Shown: piece by piece, positions 43,289 to 57,079 of the stretch
How the letters are laid out: each line of letters opens with the position of its first letter
Position numbering within the stretch: the first letter of the stretch is position 1
NCBI GenBank assembly: GCA_003342895.1
Contig: PTFA01000192.1
Location: 386,176 to 450,175 of the forward strand
Reading direction: 5' to 3'
Length of the DNA: 64,000 nucleotides
Source: Casuarius casuarius
Taxonomy: Eukaryota; Chordata; Aves; Casuariiformes; Casuariidae
The notes under the pieces: generated by a model
What the model saw: only the letters and a program-made list of their open reading frames with translations
Database searches by the model: none
What the model was told of the DNA's origin: nothing
Position numbers and translations under genes: made by a program

Positions 43289-46200
43289 AAAAGCTTTTTA
43301 AGAGCGTCCAGCTTGCCTCAGACCCGAAGACGGGAGAGGAGACCCAGGCTAGGAGGAGCAGAGGCAGCAGCAGCCAGGCAGGAGGGCCAGGCTGGGGACA
43401 GCAGCAAGACCCGATCCCACCTCGCTGGCCCCTTCCCTCCGGCACGGACGAGCAGAAACGCCATTTCGCTGTGAAACCCTTTCCCATGGAGGTGGGCACA
43501 CAGGAAAACAAGGGCTTGGGGTGGGGGGGCAAGGCTTTGGATTTTGGTGGGGCGGGGAGGTCTCCTACCCCTGCTCCCTTCTTGCCCACCTGCTCCTTGG
43601 CAGACTGGCATGGGTTTCCAGGATATGCGTGTCCCCTGTCCCCCCCACAGCCCCGTGACACTGTGGGAATGATAAGGAGTGAGCTTCACAATGCCATACT
43701 GGGGAGGGGGCGTGCCGAGCTCAACTGAAGTTTCGCCTTCTCCTTGCACAGTTAATGGAGAGGCGGGAGATGGGTTTCCCACACTGCTGCTCACAGCTGA
43801 AGCCAAGCCCTCAGCCCTCCCCAGCTTCCACTCAACATGTAGGACTTGCATCCTCACCAGGGTGAATCTTCCTCATCCTGCCATTGCTGAAAGGGAAGGG
43901 TTGGGCCCCACAAGATCCAGACAGCCAGGAAGAGGGAGCAGCCTTTATGTTAGAAACAGGGGACATGAGCCCCCCATCCGTGGTGTGGGGAGAGTGAAAT
44001 GGTTAGATTTGCTCAGTTCTGTGGCCCAGGAGGGAGAGGGAGAGGAAGGAAGAGGACCAGATGGTTGGTGGGAAGGTTGTGGATGGCAGGGACAGTTAAC
44101 ACATGTTTGAAATCTCACTGCTCTGGCCAGAATTAGTACATCTAATATCCTCAGTGAGGACTGCGTGTCCCCTTTGATGTGAAGATGTCATGGGGCCACA
44201 TCAGACCTCATCACCATGGCCACGAAATGGCTGGAAAAGCGGTTGCACTCCCCTCCAATTATCCTGAGGGAAAATGGAGGCTAGTAAAAGATTTTGGCAA
44301 CACATAGATGGCCAGGTGATCATCTGAACCATTCAAAGAGGAAGTTATGAAGGAATCAGGAAAGGAATAACAAGATTTCAGCAAGCTATTCTGTTTATCT
44401 GAAGGTTGCCTGAGTGTGATACTAAAAGGAAGAGCAGGGAGGAGCAAAGGGAAAGGCCACCATTTTACCATAACATTTGGAAAATCTATGGGTCTGTGTC
44501 TGGCCTCACTCATGAGACATCATGAGACTTTGATTTACGGCTGTCTGAGTGAGATCAGGACCAGGTCTTATGTTGCGCAAGAGTTCCTCACTGGCGCACT
44601 CAAGCTCAGCCCTGTCTCCACCACTTCCTCACATCTTCTTCTCCAAATTCCTCCCTGATCCAAGGTCACGACTCCCCCTCGCAGGTTCCCAGGATGCCAC
44701 TAGCTTTCACAGGCCCTTCCATGAATGGGAGAATCAAAGGACACCTGAAGCCCATGTTTATGTTGAGCTCTACGATGCTGTGGTCTTGTTTTCCAGCAAA
44801 TGAGCATGAAAGCCTTCCCCAGAATCTGATCAGCTGCAGTAGCCAGCAGACTCAAGGATTCCTTCAGTTTGCCTTGTGCCATAGGCATCCTCACAACAGG
44901 GAGCTGGGCATGGGAATGGGAATCACTGCCAGACTCTGGTCCACATCATCCATCATCGCTTTCAACTGGTCTTAGATCTTCCTAGATCNACTCAGGTCTT
45001 CGTTCTTTACTTTCAGTCATGGGCCTACTGTCAGAAGCCTCGGTGAACTCACTGCAAGCAAGACAGCCCAAGGAGAAAGTGATGTGGATCACTCAGAAAA
45101 AGCAAAGAGCAGCCTGCAATCATTTCTAGATTTTGGCTCTGGCAGCATCACAACAGGAAGCATGTTTGTGTGGTTACATGACTGTTAGCTGTGTTTTTCC
45201 CTCAGTGTATTTGCAGCAATATTTGTCATGAGGTATTCGGGAAAAATGAAAGGCACATAATGCCTAGAGTTGTTTGCCACATGACAGGATTGTTTTTTCC
45301 CTTTGTCAGACTGATTTTCCTTCACAGGAGCAAAAGAAATTTAGTGCTGGATGCCCTCCTCCAGGGTTATCATTTCCCACGGGACCACAAGGCCTCAGTG
45401 ATGCCAGTCAGCACTTAGCACTGCCTGGGAGGCTCTCCCCTGTGCTCCCATTACCCAGGGCTGGGCTGGGCTAGCAGTCCTCAAGAAGCTTTTCGCACAT
45501 TGCCTCTTAGGGTCTGAGGGTGGGACATGGTTGCAGATTCCCACCCAGCTCTGGGTCAGTGAAGACAAGTGTCATGCACCAAATGAGGGGCTGTCTGTGT
45601 GCTGGATAGCACAGAGCAGGAGGGGAGGCTAAGCCATCTCTGGCTGGGATAACAGCCTCTTCCTCCCTGCCTCTGCAGAGAAAAAAGCATCCTTGCCACA
45701 TATTTGTCTGCCTCACCTGAGATGCCAAAGCTGGAATGGGCCTCCAAGAGAAACCCATTCTCTCTCCAAGGCAAGACTGCAGGCTACTGAGGGGGAAGTA
45801 TGTGCAGGAAACTGCTCTGCTTCTCCTGGTAGCGTATGTGCTTTGCTGTGGACAAACAGGAGACTCTGTTCAGCAGCGTTTTTTAATCTGACGCGGGGGG
45901 TTTCAGTGCCAGCTGCCTCAGGGAGGAGGTGTAGGGAATTCTCATGGAAAGGAGAGGGAGAAATGCCTCTGAGCATCACAAAGACCCCAAGTGGCTCCCT
46001 GACCATCATTTTGGCTAGCCTAATACTTTATGGGCATGGGGAGGACTTGCAATGGCTAAACAGGACAATTTTCCTGCATTACTAGGGTCTGGGAGATCAA
46101 AGAGGAAAGGGGCAGGGCATGTCTGTCTGCTACCTGCTTTGACAGGTGGCAGGTGGCACAAAGCCTCTCTGGCTGTTAACCCCCTCATATCCTGCCAGAG

Positions 46201-48419
46201 AGGTGCAGAGGCCAGGGCATTTCCAAAAAGCAACCCCCCAAAAGCAAGCATCGAAGGGATGGGGAGCTGGGGCAAAAAGGGACTGGTTTTGCACTCTCTT
46301 GGATGGAGTTTTCCGTATCACATTTAACATAGCAGGGAATTGGTTACTCTTCAGTTCTCTGGTCTGCATGACAGAGGAGAGATGCTAGGAAGGGAGAGGA
46401 AGGAAATTACATATGACTGGGCAGAACGACCAGAAAAGGGACCCTCCCAATGGATCCTCTGGTGGTAGTAGCACTGGGTGAATATGGTGGGCTTGTTCAA
46501 CAGGGCTGAGGTGGCTCTGGGGTGATCTTCCTCTCCGCCAACCTTCTGGCTACAGGGCGACTCCTGGGAAGTCAGGGGAAGGGTTAAGTCGGGAAGGCTT
46601 CAGTCTGCTGCCTTGGCCCCTGTAATTCCTCCAGAGAGTAGGAATGGGAGAACAAGGAGCCCATTCTGTTCTCAAGAATTAATAGCAAAGAGTCATCTGG
46701 GGTGTCATTCAAGCCCTGATCAGCTCCCGAAGGAATGCGAGGGAGAGCGAGCGAGTGAGCGAGCGAGCACGGCCCGAGGCTGAGACACCAAAGCCAGGGC
46801 AGAAACAGTTCGGCTGGTAACCAGAGTGACCAGCCAGCATTCAGGCTGTGGGGCAGTCTTCCCTTTAACCCCAACCTCTGCGTCCCCTCTGCCCCATGCA
46901 GGGGCTTGCCTCAACATTCAGCTCAGAGAGCTCCAACCAGCTTGTAAGTGGAGGGGCATTTTTTAGACCCTTTGTCCCTCAGTATTCATCTGTCTCATCT
47001 TGAGAGGGAAAGATGTCCCAGCCTGCACACCGCAACAGCCCTCCCTCCTCCATGCTAAGAGGGCTGGGCCAGGCTGTCAGACACCAGCACAACCCCACTG
47101 CCTCCACGCTGGACTTGAACTTCAACAGACCCCTCTCCATGGCTCACCCAACACCCTGAACCTGAGATGGCAGGTGGGAGGATTGGGTTTTTTTCCTCCC
47201 AAGCAAGCTCATACATGGAGAGGGGTCTCTGGGGAATCTGTAAGAGCAGTCAGGGATACGGGGTAGCTCAGGGGACTGCAAAGTTCACTGCTGAACCGTT
47301 GCTGCTACATCATCTGTCCCCAAATGGCTTTGGTCATTGCAATTTCTGGAACAAAAGTTCAGACCAGCAAATTAGCATATCAGTGCTTCATGACACTGCT
47401 TCACAACCTCACAATGTGGCTTTATAATGCTGCATGGTGACACTACAGTGTTGCCTGTAGTGGCAATCCACACTCATGAGACAAGGAGAGATTTTGGTCA
47501 CATCTCTACTGGCCTGAAAAGAGGACCTTGGAGTGATATGTCCTGCTCTGTGGCCCACCTGCCTCCACTCTACCTGGCTGCATTGCAGGTGGCTTGTATG
47601 ACCATGCCTGGTGGTACAAGTGTCCTAGGTTCTGGTGCTGCCTTCTTGCAGGATCATCATATGGACTATGGAGTCTTCAGGGCAACCCTTCCGGCCAACC
47701 CTAGGTGTGCACACTGCCACAGCACCAACCGTTGTGGGCTCACCACCACCACACTGGTAGCGAGCACAGGTTGCCACCTGGTAGATGGTGACCTGTGTGA
47801 AATGCAATTATCCTGTCAGTTTGCCTGGGCTTTTCTGATTCCGTTTTCCATCCTCTGGTCTGACCTGCTGAGTGACAGCCCACAGGAAATCCTGCATCAA
47901 GTACTCTCCCAGCCCTGTGCTTAGGAAGCCCCAGACTGTGGTATATCTGAGCCCCGGTAACCAACATCCCACTTAATCTTGTCCCCCAAAATACACATTT
48001 CACAGAAATACAGACCAAAACTGATGTTAATGTGACTTCACATTGGCTGCCTTAGCAGTAAGTGTCTAGCTGGCTGGGGCTGGGAGGAGGGATGGAAACT
48101 TTTGCTCTCACCCACCAAAGGGCTTTGTGAAGCCATAGACTGTAGTCGTGCTGGAGTGCATGAGTCGCTTTTGCTGGCCCACAGTCAGTGGCCAAAATGC
48201 ATCTCACCAAAGCTTCTCGGGTGCCCCCCTCCTTCCTGAATGCACCAGATCAGTGTGAAACCGGGTTTAAGCATTAGCTCTGCATCTCAGCATCCTGCAA
48301 GGGATGTGCAGTGCCTCCAGCACAGACTCCTCCGCCCCCTCCCCACTCCCCATACCACTACCACAATGAGCACCCCTTGTCGTAGAGGGGTTAATAAATG
48401 ATGCAAGAAAGGAGCCCTT

Positions 48420-48810
48420 TAATGCACAGTGACCTTTGGCCTTTCATAAATCACACTGTTGGGCTGTGAGTGCGCGGGGGGCGCAAAGCAGTGGGGGGAG
48501 AGGATGGGAGGGGGTCCACGCAGCTGCGCCATGGAGTTGACATTGTTCCCACCATCACTAAAGTGCAACAAATCCCTCTATTGTGTTCCTGGTTTATCTG
48601 GTTCCTCTTGTTTATTAGCAGAGGTTGTTTGGCGCTGGCTCCAGCCCTGGGCGGGTGGAAAGAGTGTTGGCACGCACCAGAGGAGGGGAGGGAGGGAGTG
48701 GGGGGGGGGACTGGGATGGGAGGACGAGAGCAGTTCATCAATAGCTGTATTGTCCCATCTTTTTTGTTGCTCCTGTAATGATATGTTCAAAAAAAAGGAT
48801 TAAATAAAAA
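48420..48810. promoter_or_regulatory. Candidate enhancer with multiple SOX-type sites, about 10 kb upstream of SOX10
   Basis: Five SOX-like words fall in about 230 bases: ACATTGTTC at 48540-48548, CAACAAA at 48566-48572, CTATTGTG at 48578-48585, TATTGTC at 48748-48754 and TTTTGTTG near 48762. A GCAGCTGC E-box is near 48520. Texture resembles conserved noncoding DNA. Function is inferred. Confidence 0.35.
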
Positions 48811-48826
48811 AAGGGGGGGGGGGCAG
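48811..48826. repeat. Poly-G run after A-rich tract
   Basis: An aaaaaa tract is followed by about 11 G. A second G9 run lies near 48702-48710. Both are simple low-complexity sequence and error-prone in assembly. Confidence 0.85.
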
Positions 48827-50063
48827 GGGAGAAGAGAGACAGAGAGAAAGACAAACTGCACAGAAGGACTTGGTAAGAATGGCTGGTCTGGGCCCACAGC
48901 GGATGCTGTCGCAGCTGGGGAGGACGGGTCGGGATAGAGCTGTGACGGGGCTGCTCTGTGCCTTTATGCTGCTTATTCAGGTTGGGAGTTGTTCGCCTCA
49001 GTGACTCAGGCTGGGCCCACCCGTGCCAACTCTATTCATGGCCAGCAGGGACCATGTGCATGTGCTGGAGAGGATGGGGTGGCGGGCGCAAGGGGCTGGG
49101 GCTGGCGGAGAAGGGGGAGGAGGGCTATCCTTCACATTCCTCAAGTCTGAACTTGCCTTTGTACAGAAGAGGCAGTTGGGGGGGGTAGAGCATCTCAAAG
49201 CACTAGCGGTGTCTTTCATTTAGCCTGTCCTCCTGCCACCTATCCACCCTTTAGGAGAATTAACAGGGTCCCTTCCCAAATCAGCACACATTTCCTTGCA
49301 CCCGGGCCTTGCTTATGCTAGGATTTTTCACCCTGCAACTACCTACTGGCACAGGCTCTCAGTGAGCTCCACTCTCCTATGGTGTTCAGAGGGACCAGCA
49401 GGAAAACACTGGAAGACGATGGCACTTGTTCACCATCTTGCCTAAAGCTAGACAACAACATGGGTAAAAAAGCCACAGTCACAGGGGCTTTGCTAGTAGT
49501 CACTCTGCCTGTTGCTGCTAGCGGAGCTGAACCAGTGCAAACATCAGCAGGAAATATGCAGCCAAAACCTCATCATCAACAGCCTTATTGAGATAAGAGT
49601 GAAATTCTGCCTGCGATGTTCAAGGGTGTTTTTAGTTAACTTGAGGCCACTACCTGGCTGGTTTTATCCCACCCACACTGGCCATTTTCTGCTCCAGCAT
49701 TTCAGAGGTATTGTGTATGGGTACATTGATCTGGACATGCACAGCAGCTCTGCTGGAGGGGGGGATATAGGGAGCTCAGGGAGGAGCGAGAGGAGCTCAG
49801 ATCACTAACACTCATTGCTAGCACCCCAGTCCTGAACACTGGCCCTGCAGCGAGCTGCCACTTAATGAACAATCTGGTTCCTCTGACTGCCTGCCGCAGC
49901 ACACTTACTACTAATGAAAACTTCTATACGGAAGACTGGGCAAATAATGGAAGTTCTGGTTCAGAAGCCAAGCTGAAAAATTGAGGAGGAAATCACCATA
50001 GTTGCACCAAAAGAGACTTTTTTTTAAATGGCTGAACTCGGGGATTAAAACTTTCTGCTGAAC

Positions 50064-50261
50064 TTGAAATGAAATAGCATGCTTTATTTTGTGGTTATTA
50101 GGCTCTTGTATTTGCCCTCTTATCTTTTAACTTGGGTCAAGTTTCAAATGCAAAGTGCTGGTTTGAAATGAAATGTCAGAAATCCCTTTGAAGATGCCCA
50201 TTCACGACATTTTGGCATTTAGAAAACAGAATAATTCAGGAAGATTGCCTTGAAATGAAAT
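50064..50261. repeat. Dispersed repeats of TTGAAATGAAAT
   Basis: The 12-base word occurs exactly at 50064-50075, 50163-50174 and 50250-50261, spaced 99 and 87 bases. The surroundings are AT-rich. It may be an eroded higher-order repeat or part of an old transposon. Confidence 0.5.
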
Positions 50262-52839
50262 ATTTCAATATTTTAAAAATCCCCCTCCCACACTTGCTTT
50301 CCAGCCAAAATGGCCTGTTGAATTAGACCTGGTTTTACAACCGTTTTCATTCCCCTGAAATCCTGTCTCCACAAAATACTGGCGTGTGTCCAGACTCTGG
50401 GTTTCCCCAAATCCTACCTTACCACGAGTGATCTTGGGTGCCACAGATGCCAGGCAGGTCAGCTGTCAGTCTGTGCCTCCCATACCCTGAAAGTCAGGCA
50501 TAAAACTCAACACTGGCATAGCTGTAGCTTTGTGATCTTCAGAACTGAGGTTTAAACCTGTGTAATTCTGTCACACACATTCATGCAGTTGCTGCTGAGG
50601 GTTTTTCTCAAGGGATACATGAGGAGTTTGATTGCAGGGCTGTAAAGGTCTAAAGCTGTGGGAGAGGTGGAAAGGAGGAAGGGACAGGATGGACTGTTCT
50701 TTATCACAGGAATGCATGGCAATGCACACAAGAGTGGCTCCTTTCCACCTGAGTGGAAAATGAAGTTATGTCACAGCTGAGAAACACTGCTGACTTGATT
50801 GAAGTTAACATTTTTCCTCCCTTATTCTCCTGTGTAAACATAAAATGAAAGAGTGAACCACCCCAAAGGGCACGTAGAGATAGGCCAGGTAGTGACAATG
50901 GGACTGTCCAGCTGTCAGCAGCTTCCCAACCCCTCATTTCAGTGGTGTGATTCAGTTCCTCACTTCCTCCTGGCTACTTCTCTGCCAGTACATGTCTGAT
51001 CTGCTTCTTCCTTATAGGAAATTCTGCTCAGACTTAGTGCTGACTTCTCCCAGTCAGATACTGCTGTATATCCAGAAGGTATATCCATACCAGTTTCAGC
51101 CAAATCATCTTCATCTAATCTCTGACAAGAGAGAACAAACAAGTCCCACCAATCATCACTCGCTCAGATAAAATATCCAAGGCCACCTGCCCTTCCTTTC
51201 CCTTAGTCCAGTGACAGAAGACTTTATAGGGCTTCTGGATTATGAACCTGAAGAGTTACAGGGTTTTTCATGGAAGGATCTTGTCAGACAATGAATTTAG
51301 TAGCAGCTTGGAGATAGAGTACAATTTTACTGTGCCTGCTTGAACCAGTGGCACTCTACCCTGCACCTGAACTAGGCAGTCAAAGAAACATCTTGAAGCC
51401 AAAGCTGCTTCTGAGACTCTCATGTCTCTTAATGTTTTTCATGGACAGTCTAAGCTCAACCTAACCTAAGGCTGCCTACCAAACTCATCAGCCCTTCTAG
51501 CAGGCAACAGTAGTGGCTTCGAAGGAAGGCTCTGAGATGCTCTTGTTTGCCCAGAATTGGTCATGTCATATTGCAGAAAGGACTGAGCACTGGGAGCCTG
51601 GATCCAGAGCAGGCAAGTGCACCACTGTGTGCCCTCAAAGGCAGAGGCTAGCCTGAGCTGCTTCCCCTGCCCAGATACAGTGTGGGAGACCCTTCCTGGA
51701 TGCCCAGGCTCTCAGCTTTGCTCATGGTGGGCCTGGCTCTGGTTTCAGTGGCACCCTTTGGGACAGGGACAGGACTGTGGTAGTTTCCATGAACTTCACA
51801 GTCTGAGCTCAGTCCAGCTTCTTTGCATGGTGGTGATGTTTCCACTACTTTTCAAAGTTTTTATCCCATTAATAAGTCTCCTGTTATTCTCAAAAAAGAA
51901 AATAGATAGCAGGCTCCCTTGAGAGCTCGGAAATTCTCCAGGGAATCTGGGCACCCATATGAACATGTCCTAACAGCTATAAAGTACAGTCACTGGCAGA
52001 TACTGCCTGGAGAAAATCTCCTTGCTCTAAGTGCTCAGTACAGAGCACCGGCATGATGTGAGCAGTTTTCAAAAATCTTACGACTGGGTTTTGCCCTCTG
52101 TATTCCAGGGAAGTTCAAGGAATCACTTATCTGCCAGCTATGGTCTGGGAATTTTTAAATGAATATTAGCACTAGGTTGGAAATTCATAACGAGCCCAGT
52201 CTGGGTTCCCAGTCAATAAGTCCATTTTGGATATTTCAAACCTAAGTGCCAGCCTTGAAACATTCTTGGGCATAGTGCGGGCCCCACACTTCTTAGCTGG
52301 CCCAATATCAGCAGCAGGGTTATACACCACTCATAACTGACAGAGTTACACCCTACGCAGTTTACTCCAAAGCGGGAGAGGAGGAATCACCCTTGCCCCT
52401 GAGGTTGTGCACCCTGCTCCCTGGCACGGTGACTAGAGGAGCATGGCACTGCTCACTGAGCATCCCAACCCAGATGGCACAGCTGAAACTGCCAGGGGGC
52501 AGGACGCCCCGGCACCACCGGCTGCACGGGGGGCCTGCTCCCGCACCATCCGCCCCCTCTGTTCTCCAGGACAGAGCTATTTCCTGTGCCCTGTTCTCCC
52601 CACCACAGTGGGACCACAGGGCATCCATCGTCCCCTTGCCACCAGGCAGCCCCTCCATCAAGGGTCCCCTCACTCATCTCCTCTGTTTGAATCGAGGCAT
52701 GAGAATTTCTCCCTCGTTCGCACAGGCCTTTTGCCTTCCCCCCCACCAGCAATCAAAATCCTCCTTCCCTCCTTCTCCTCCTTCCCGCTGCCTCCCCCTT
52801 CTCTCCCTGGAACTTCCCTGCAGCTGCAGAGCTGGCCAG

Positions 52840-52940
52840 ACAATCGGGTGTTTTAGAGAAATACATTTTTGGGCTAATTTGCCATGCATAAGTGTTTCTC
52901 TTACCCTTTAAAGGCAGGGAACAAAGAGCACATTCTCCAA
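52840..52940. promoter_or_regulatory. Candidate SOX/POU element
   Basis: GACAATCGGG near 52838, a ccatgcataag POU-like word near 52882 and a consensus SOX site GAACAAAG at 52919-52926. Inference only. Confidence 0.25.
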
Positions 52941-53189
52941 GAGCTCTGCCCTGTTGTGAGCAGCCCTGCAGCTGTACAGTGCTGTGCTATCCTCCGCTCT
53001 CCTGCTCCACTCTCTGCAAGCTGTGTAAGGAGAAGGGGCTCTGCTTTTCCCTAAGATCACACCATTTCCTACCCATTGCTACACATTTCCTTCTGTTTTT
53101 TTTTAAAGTCAAGCCAGAACAGGTGAGGAGGGAAGGGATTTGACACAGTCACCCCACATAGGCTGACTTGCCAGATACCCAGGTACAGT

Positions 53190-53400
53190 CTTTTATGTTA
53201 AGATAAATCATTTATTTGGAGAGACTCTGTATTTTCCTTTATTTGGGGACTAATCCTCTTTACAAGGTTTACATTAAAGGCACATTTATCCCCATCAATG
53301 AACAATGTGGTAATGCATTACACATACCCGTATTAAACTGCACAAGGTTTTGTACCATTAAGCAATACTAGTCTTTAAAAAATACATCATGTGCTGTGTT
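53190..53400. promoter_or_regulatory. Candidate conserved noncoding element with SOX site
   Basis: An AT-rich block in pyrimidine-rich surroundings, with a consensus GAACAATG at 53300-53307 next to gtaatgcattac and GATAAATCA-like words. Candidate regulatory DNA by texture only. Confidence 0.25.
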
Positions 53401-53859
53401 TTCAGGTCCTCTTTCCTCCCTTTCAAACAGTGGAAGTCATCCCTGGTTGGGGAACTGGCCAAACAGGAGCATTTTCCTTTTTAAGATTAGGATGTTGAGC
53501 GATGAATGGATTTGACCTGGTGGAGCAGCCCAGGAAGGAGCTGCAGACATTCTGGTGTGAACAGCTCACGAGCATGCAGGCTGTGGGGAGAAGGTGTTGG
53601 CCTGGAGCAGCTGGACACTGAAAAACTAAAGGCTTTTGTCAGTCTTTGGGGATCCCATTTCAGCACTTGCTGAATAATCTTTTTCCTATCCATGGAAAGC
53701 CATTCCAGCAAATAGCTTCCCAGATGGGCCAGACTGGTTCTGATATAAGCTAAATGAGGTTTTTTAACAAGCCACTGCCAGGTCGCTCACTGCATTTCAA
53801 CAGCACTGTTTCCAGTCCAGTTCTTCCCATCAGCCTACTCCAATCCACCTTAAATATTC

Positions 53860-54170
53860 ATAATTAAATCCAAACTAGTCTTGTTTTTAGTTCCAAATTC
53901 AACTCAGTCTAAGGCAGCTAGCCCAGGCAAGTCTAGCCTAACCAGAACATGCCTATCACAAGTTGCCAACTCAGAGCTAGATTCAAACTCCACTGAGATC
54001 AAATTGTGCTCAGTCCATATAGATGTAACTCAACTGGATCAAGACCAAAGTAAGTCAGCCCAAGCCAACCATATATAGGCCATTCTGACCCAATTCAAGC
54101 CACAGCTCAGTTCAGAGACCAGTATAGTCTAGCTAGTTTGATTGCATTCAGAGTCTAACCCAGTAAGATG
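53860..54170. repeat. Degenerate short-period tandem tract
   Basis: Words of the type aactcagtctaag, aactcagagctag, aactggatcaag and caattcaagcc recur roughly every 20-40 bases, with cagcccaagcc and ctagcccaggc variants. It looks like an eroded minisatellite; no exact unit remains. Confidence 0.45.
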
Positions 54171-57079
54171 ATGAACCAGGATGTGCCAGTTTTGAAGGAT
54201 GCAAGGCAACAGAAGCTCAGTTCTGAGACTCTTGAAATTGCTTATCAAGTAGAAATGTCTGAATCTTAACTGGAGTACAGAGGTCACCATGGTTTTAAGA
54301 ACACCAAATCATGACACTTTCTCTTAGTCTCAAATAGGATAACAGCTCTCATCCCCTTGAGGCCCCCTTCACACCACACTGATACAGACCCATTTACTCA
54401 TCAGTCCCCTCCAACACATTGTCACTTACTGTATTTCTTCCAGCACTTTCTCTTGACTCAAGTACAGATGGGGCTTCTGCAAATACACAGAAAGATAGGC
54501 ACTTTGCTCCAAAATGCTTCCATCTTAATAACAGATGAAAATGCGGGGAAGGGGAAGGGAAAGTGGCAGGGGAAGGAGAGAGGAGCACATGGGTTTAAGT
54601 ATACATGCCAAGTTGTCCAGCTTGGCAAAGCTTTAAAAGGTTTGGGATGGAAAAGAGGAGAGGAGTTGGAAAGATTTAGTCTGTGTTGGGCCAGATATCA
54701 AGAATTGAGAGACTGCAGTCAGCAGAAATGCATCTAGGGGACCATCTGATACAGGAAAAAGTGAAGGCCTCATGGGCTGGAGACCAAAGACCCCAACCTC
54801 CTAAGCTAGCAAAGGCCAGCTTGGAAAAAATGACAGCTGGACAAATGTACAGTAGAAAATGGTGTAATTGGCAACACAGCACAAGTGATAGGACAGTGTG
54901 GTAGGTTGAGCCCTACCTGGCACAGCCTGCTAAATCCCTCAATTCCTTCCTGACTCCGAGCTCTTTGAGCTCAGCAAGGTTGGGTAACCATAAGCATCTA
55001 GGAACTTAGTTACAATAGGAGCTGCTTAGTGGAGACAAGGCTCAAAGAAAGGCTGATACTGATGATATTGTGGTGGCACTCGTTTTACACAAATCACCTG
55101 CTTTTAGTTTGGTGGGGGTCTGAATGTGCTAAGGCTCCTGCCTTGGTCTGCTCCTGCAAATGGGTTATATCAGGGAGCTCTGGAAACTGGAGAGGTGAGA
55201 ACTTCAAATTTCTTAGTTTCCAATCGGAATTTCAGACTTCATACCACAGAACTCACTCTTCTGACCTTACAAGTGACTCCACTAAGTGCCAGAAAGGTAT
55301 TAAAAGGGTAGTACCAAGAGAAAGCCAATCTCTGTAGGACTCAGAGCTCAAATAGTGAAAATGCCATCAAGTAATGGGTTTAATCATACTTAGCATCCCC
55401 TCTGAGTAAATGTCCTTCAGGACCTCTTGGAGACCTTTGGGATTTGAAGATTTCCCTGTCAGAGCTGTGCAAGATGTCACACAGCACAGGTGGTCTGAGT
55501 GGCACAAGTAGACTGGATGCCAAGACCAGGTGCGAACATAAACATCCCAAGGCCTAGGATGAGGTTAGCAGGAGCAAAATTCAGCTCCAGCCTTTGTGGT
55601 TACAACCATAGTAAGACAGAGAGAGAGAGAAAGCAGATGAAAGGGAAAGAGAAGGTTAGGGAGTGGGGGAGGGCCAGGCGCCTGCAGACTTCCATGGCCA
55701 CATGATTTTCTTCCTTGTTTTCAAAGCACTGCTCTAACACACGCACACAAGTCCCAGGTGATTGCTTATTTACAAAAGCACAGTCGTAGTGTTGCGTGCA
55801 TCTCACATCCGCTCGGCAGCCCACCTGACTGTGTGCCCCAGGGGCACACACTCCATCCTCCCCATCTGTGTCACTGAGCCGGGGGGTTGGGTGGCCCACG
55901 GGTGAATACTGCTTCTGGCACGGTGAGATGGGAAAGAAGAGAGGAGGATCCTCTTTCTACTCGCAACCTGCCTTTTGCTTCCCTTTGCTTGACACTATGT
56001 GAGAAGGCTCCAGTGGCAGGATGCTGTCCCTTCTGTACTGTTACAGGGAAAAGAATGTTTTATTTCATATTTTGTTGTCTCACTTCCTTTAATTTGCAGA
56101 GCACCAAGAACCAGGCTCAGGTACAAACTGAACTGGCATATGCCAATATCCCATATCTGCTCTTCAAAGAGGTGCAGATTCTCTTTCCTTGGGCAGTTAT
56201 TTTTCCCATTCTGTCATCACTAAAGTCCCATTTCACCCAAAGATCCACTCAATAAAGGAGGAAGCCTTCTTAGAAAGCAGAAGGCAGGGGCTAAGGGAGG
56301 GGAGTTCATGGCAAAATAAAGTTGGTTGTTTCTTTGAGGATGGGGAATTTGGCCTACCTTCAATTCTTTGTACAGCAAACCCCTAATTCTGCTAAAATTG
56401 TTCTTCTCAGCTAAGAAGAGGTCTAAGAAATAAGTAAAAGGCATGCAATGTGTGAGAACAAGGTACCTTGGCAGCGTTTTGAAGGCCTACAGTAGGAACT
56501 GAACTCACGGAGGCTGCCATGGGACGTGATTACGCTGCAGTAAAACATCTACTGGGCAAAGGGGGTGATTTCCTTTTCTTTCTCTCTGCAAAGCCCTAGG
56601 TGCCAGGACCCCTAGGAGAATTGCCCCAAGAAAAGAGTCGTCCTCCTGCACACTGCAAAGACCTCTCCAGAGACCTTTGCCAAAACCGAAACTCCTGTTA
56701 AGAAAGGACATCTGACATTTAACATTTTTGGTATAGTTGAACCATCCAACATCATCCCCACCTCCCCTTCCCAGACAACCAATCCTTGCTTTAAATTGCT
56801 ACAGAGCCAGCACCACTACCTCACCAAGAATATTATGCCTCCCATCGCCATGTCTCTTTCCTGCACGCTCAGTAAGTTGCCTCTATGAAGGGTTAATTCA
56901 ACCAGGGCCTTTTACTCCAAGTTGTTTTCCAAGAAGCTGAGAGAATAGTTCTCTTGTTAAAAACATGGCTTCTGGGCATTTGGTGATGCTTTCCCTTTTC
57001 TCTCTCTCTGCACCACAAAGGAATCTTTTGTTTTTGTCCCTCTGTCTCATTTACTCTCCCCCACCCTCCTCTCGCCTCT

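Noticed and set aside
42647..43661. Overlapping minus-strand open frames of 197 and 224 codons
   Set aside because: Low-complexity Cys/Val and Pro/Ser stretches read through the CA repeat; no family resemblance.
47427..47924. 165-codon plus-strand open frame
   Set aside because: No domain, no neighbouring exon structure, and chance expectation.
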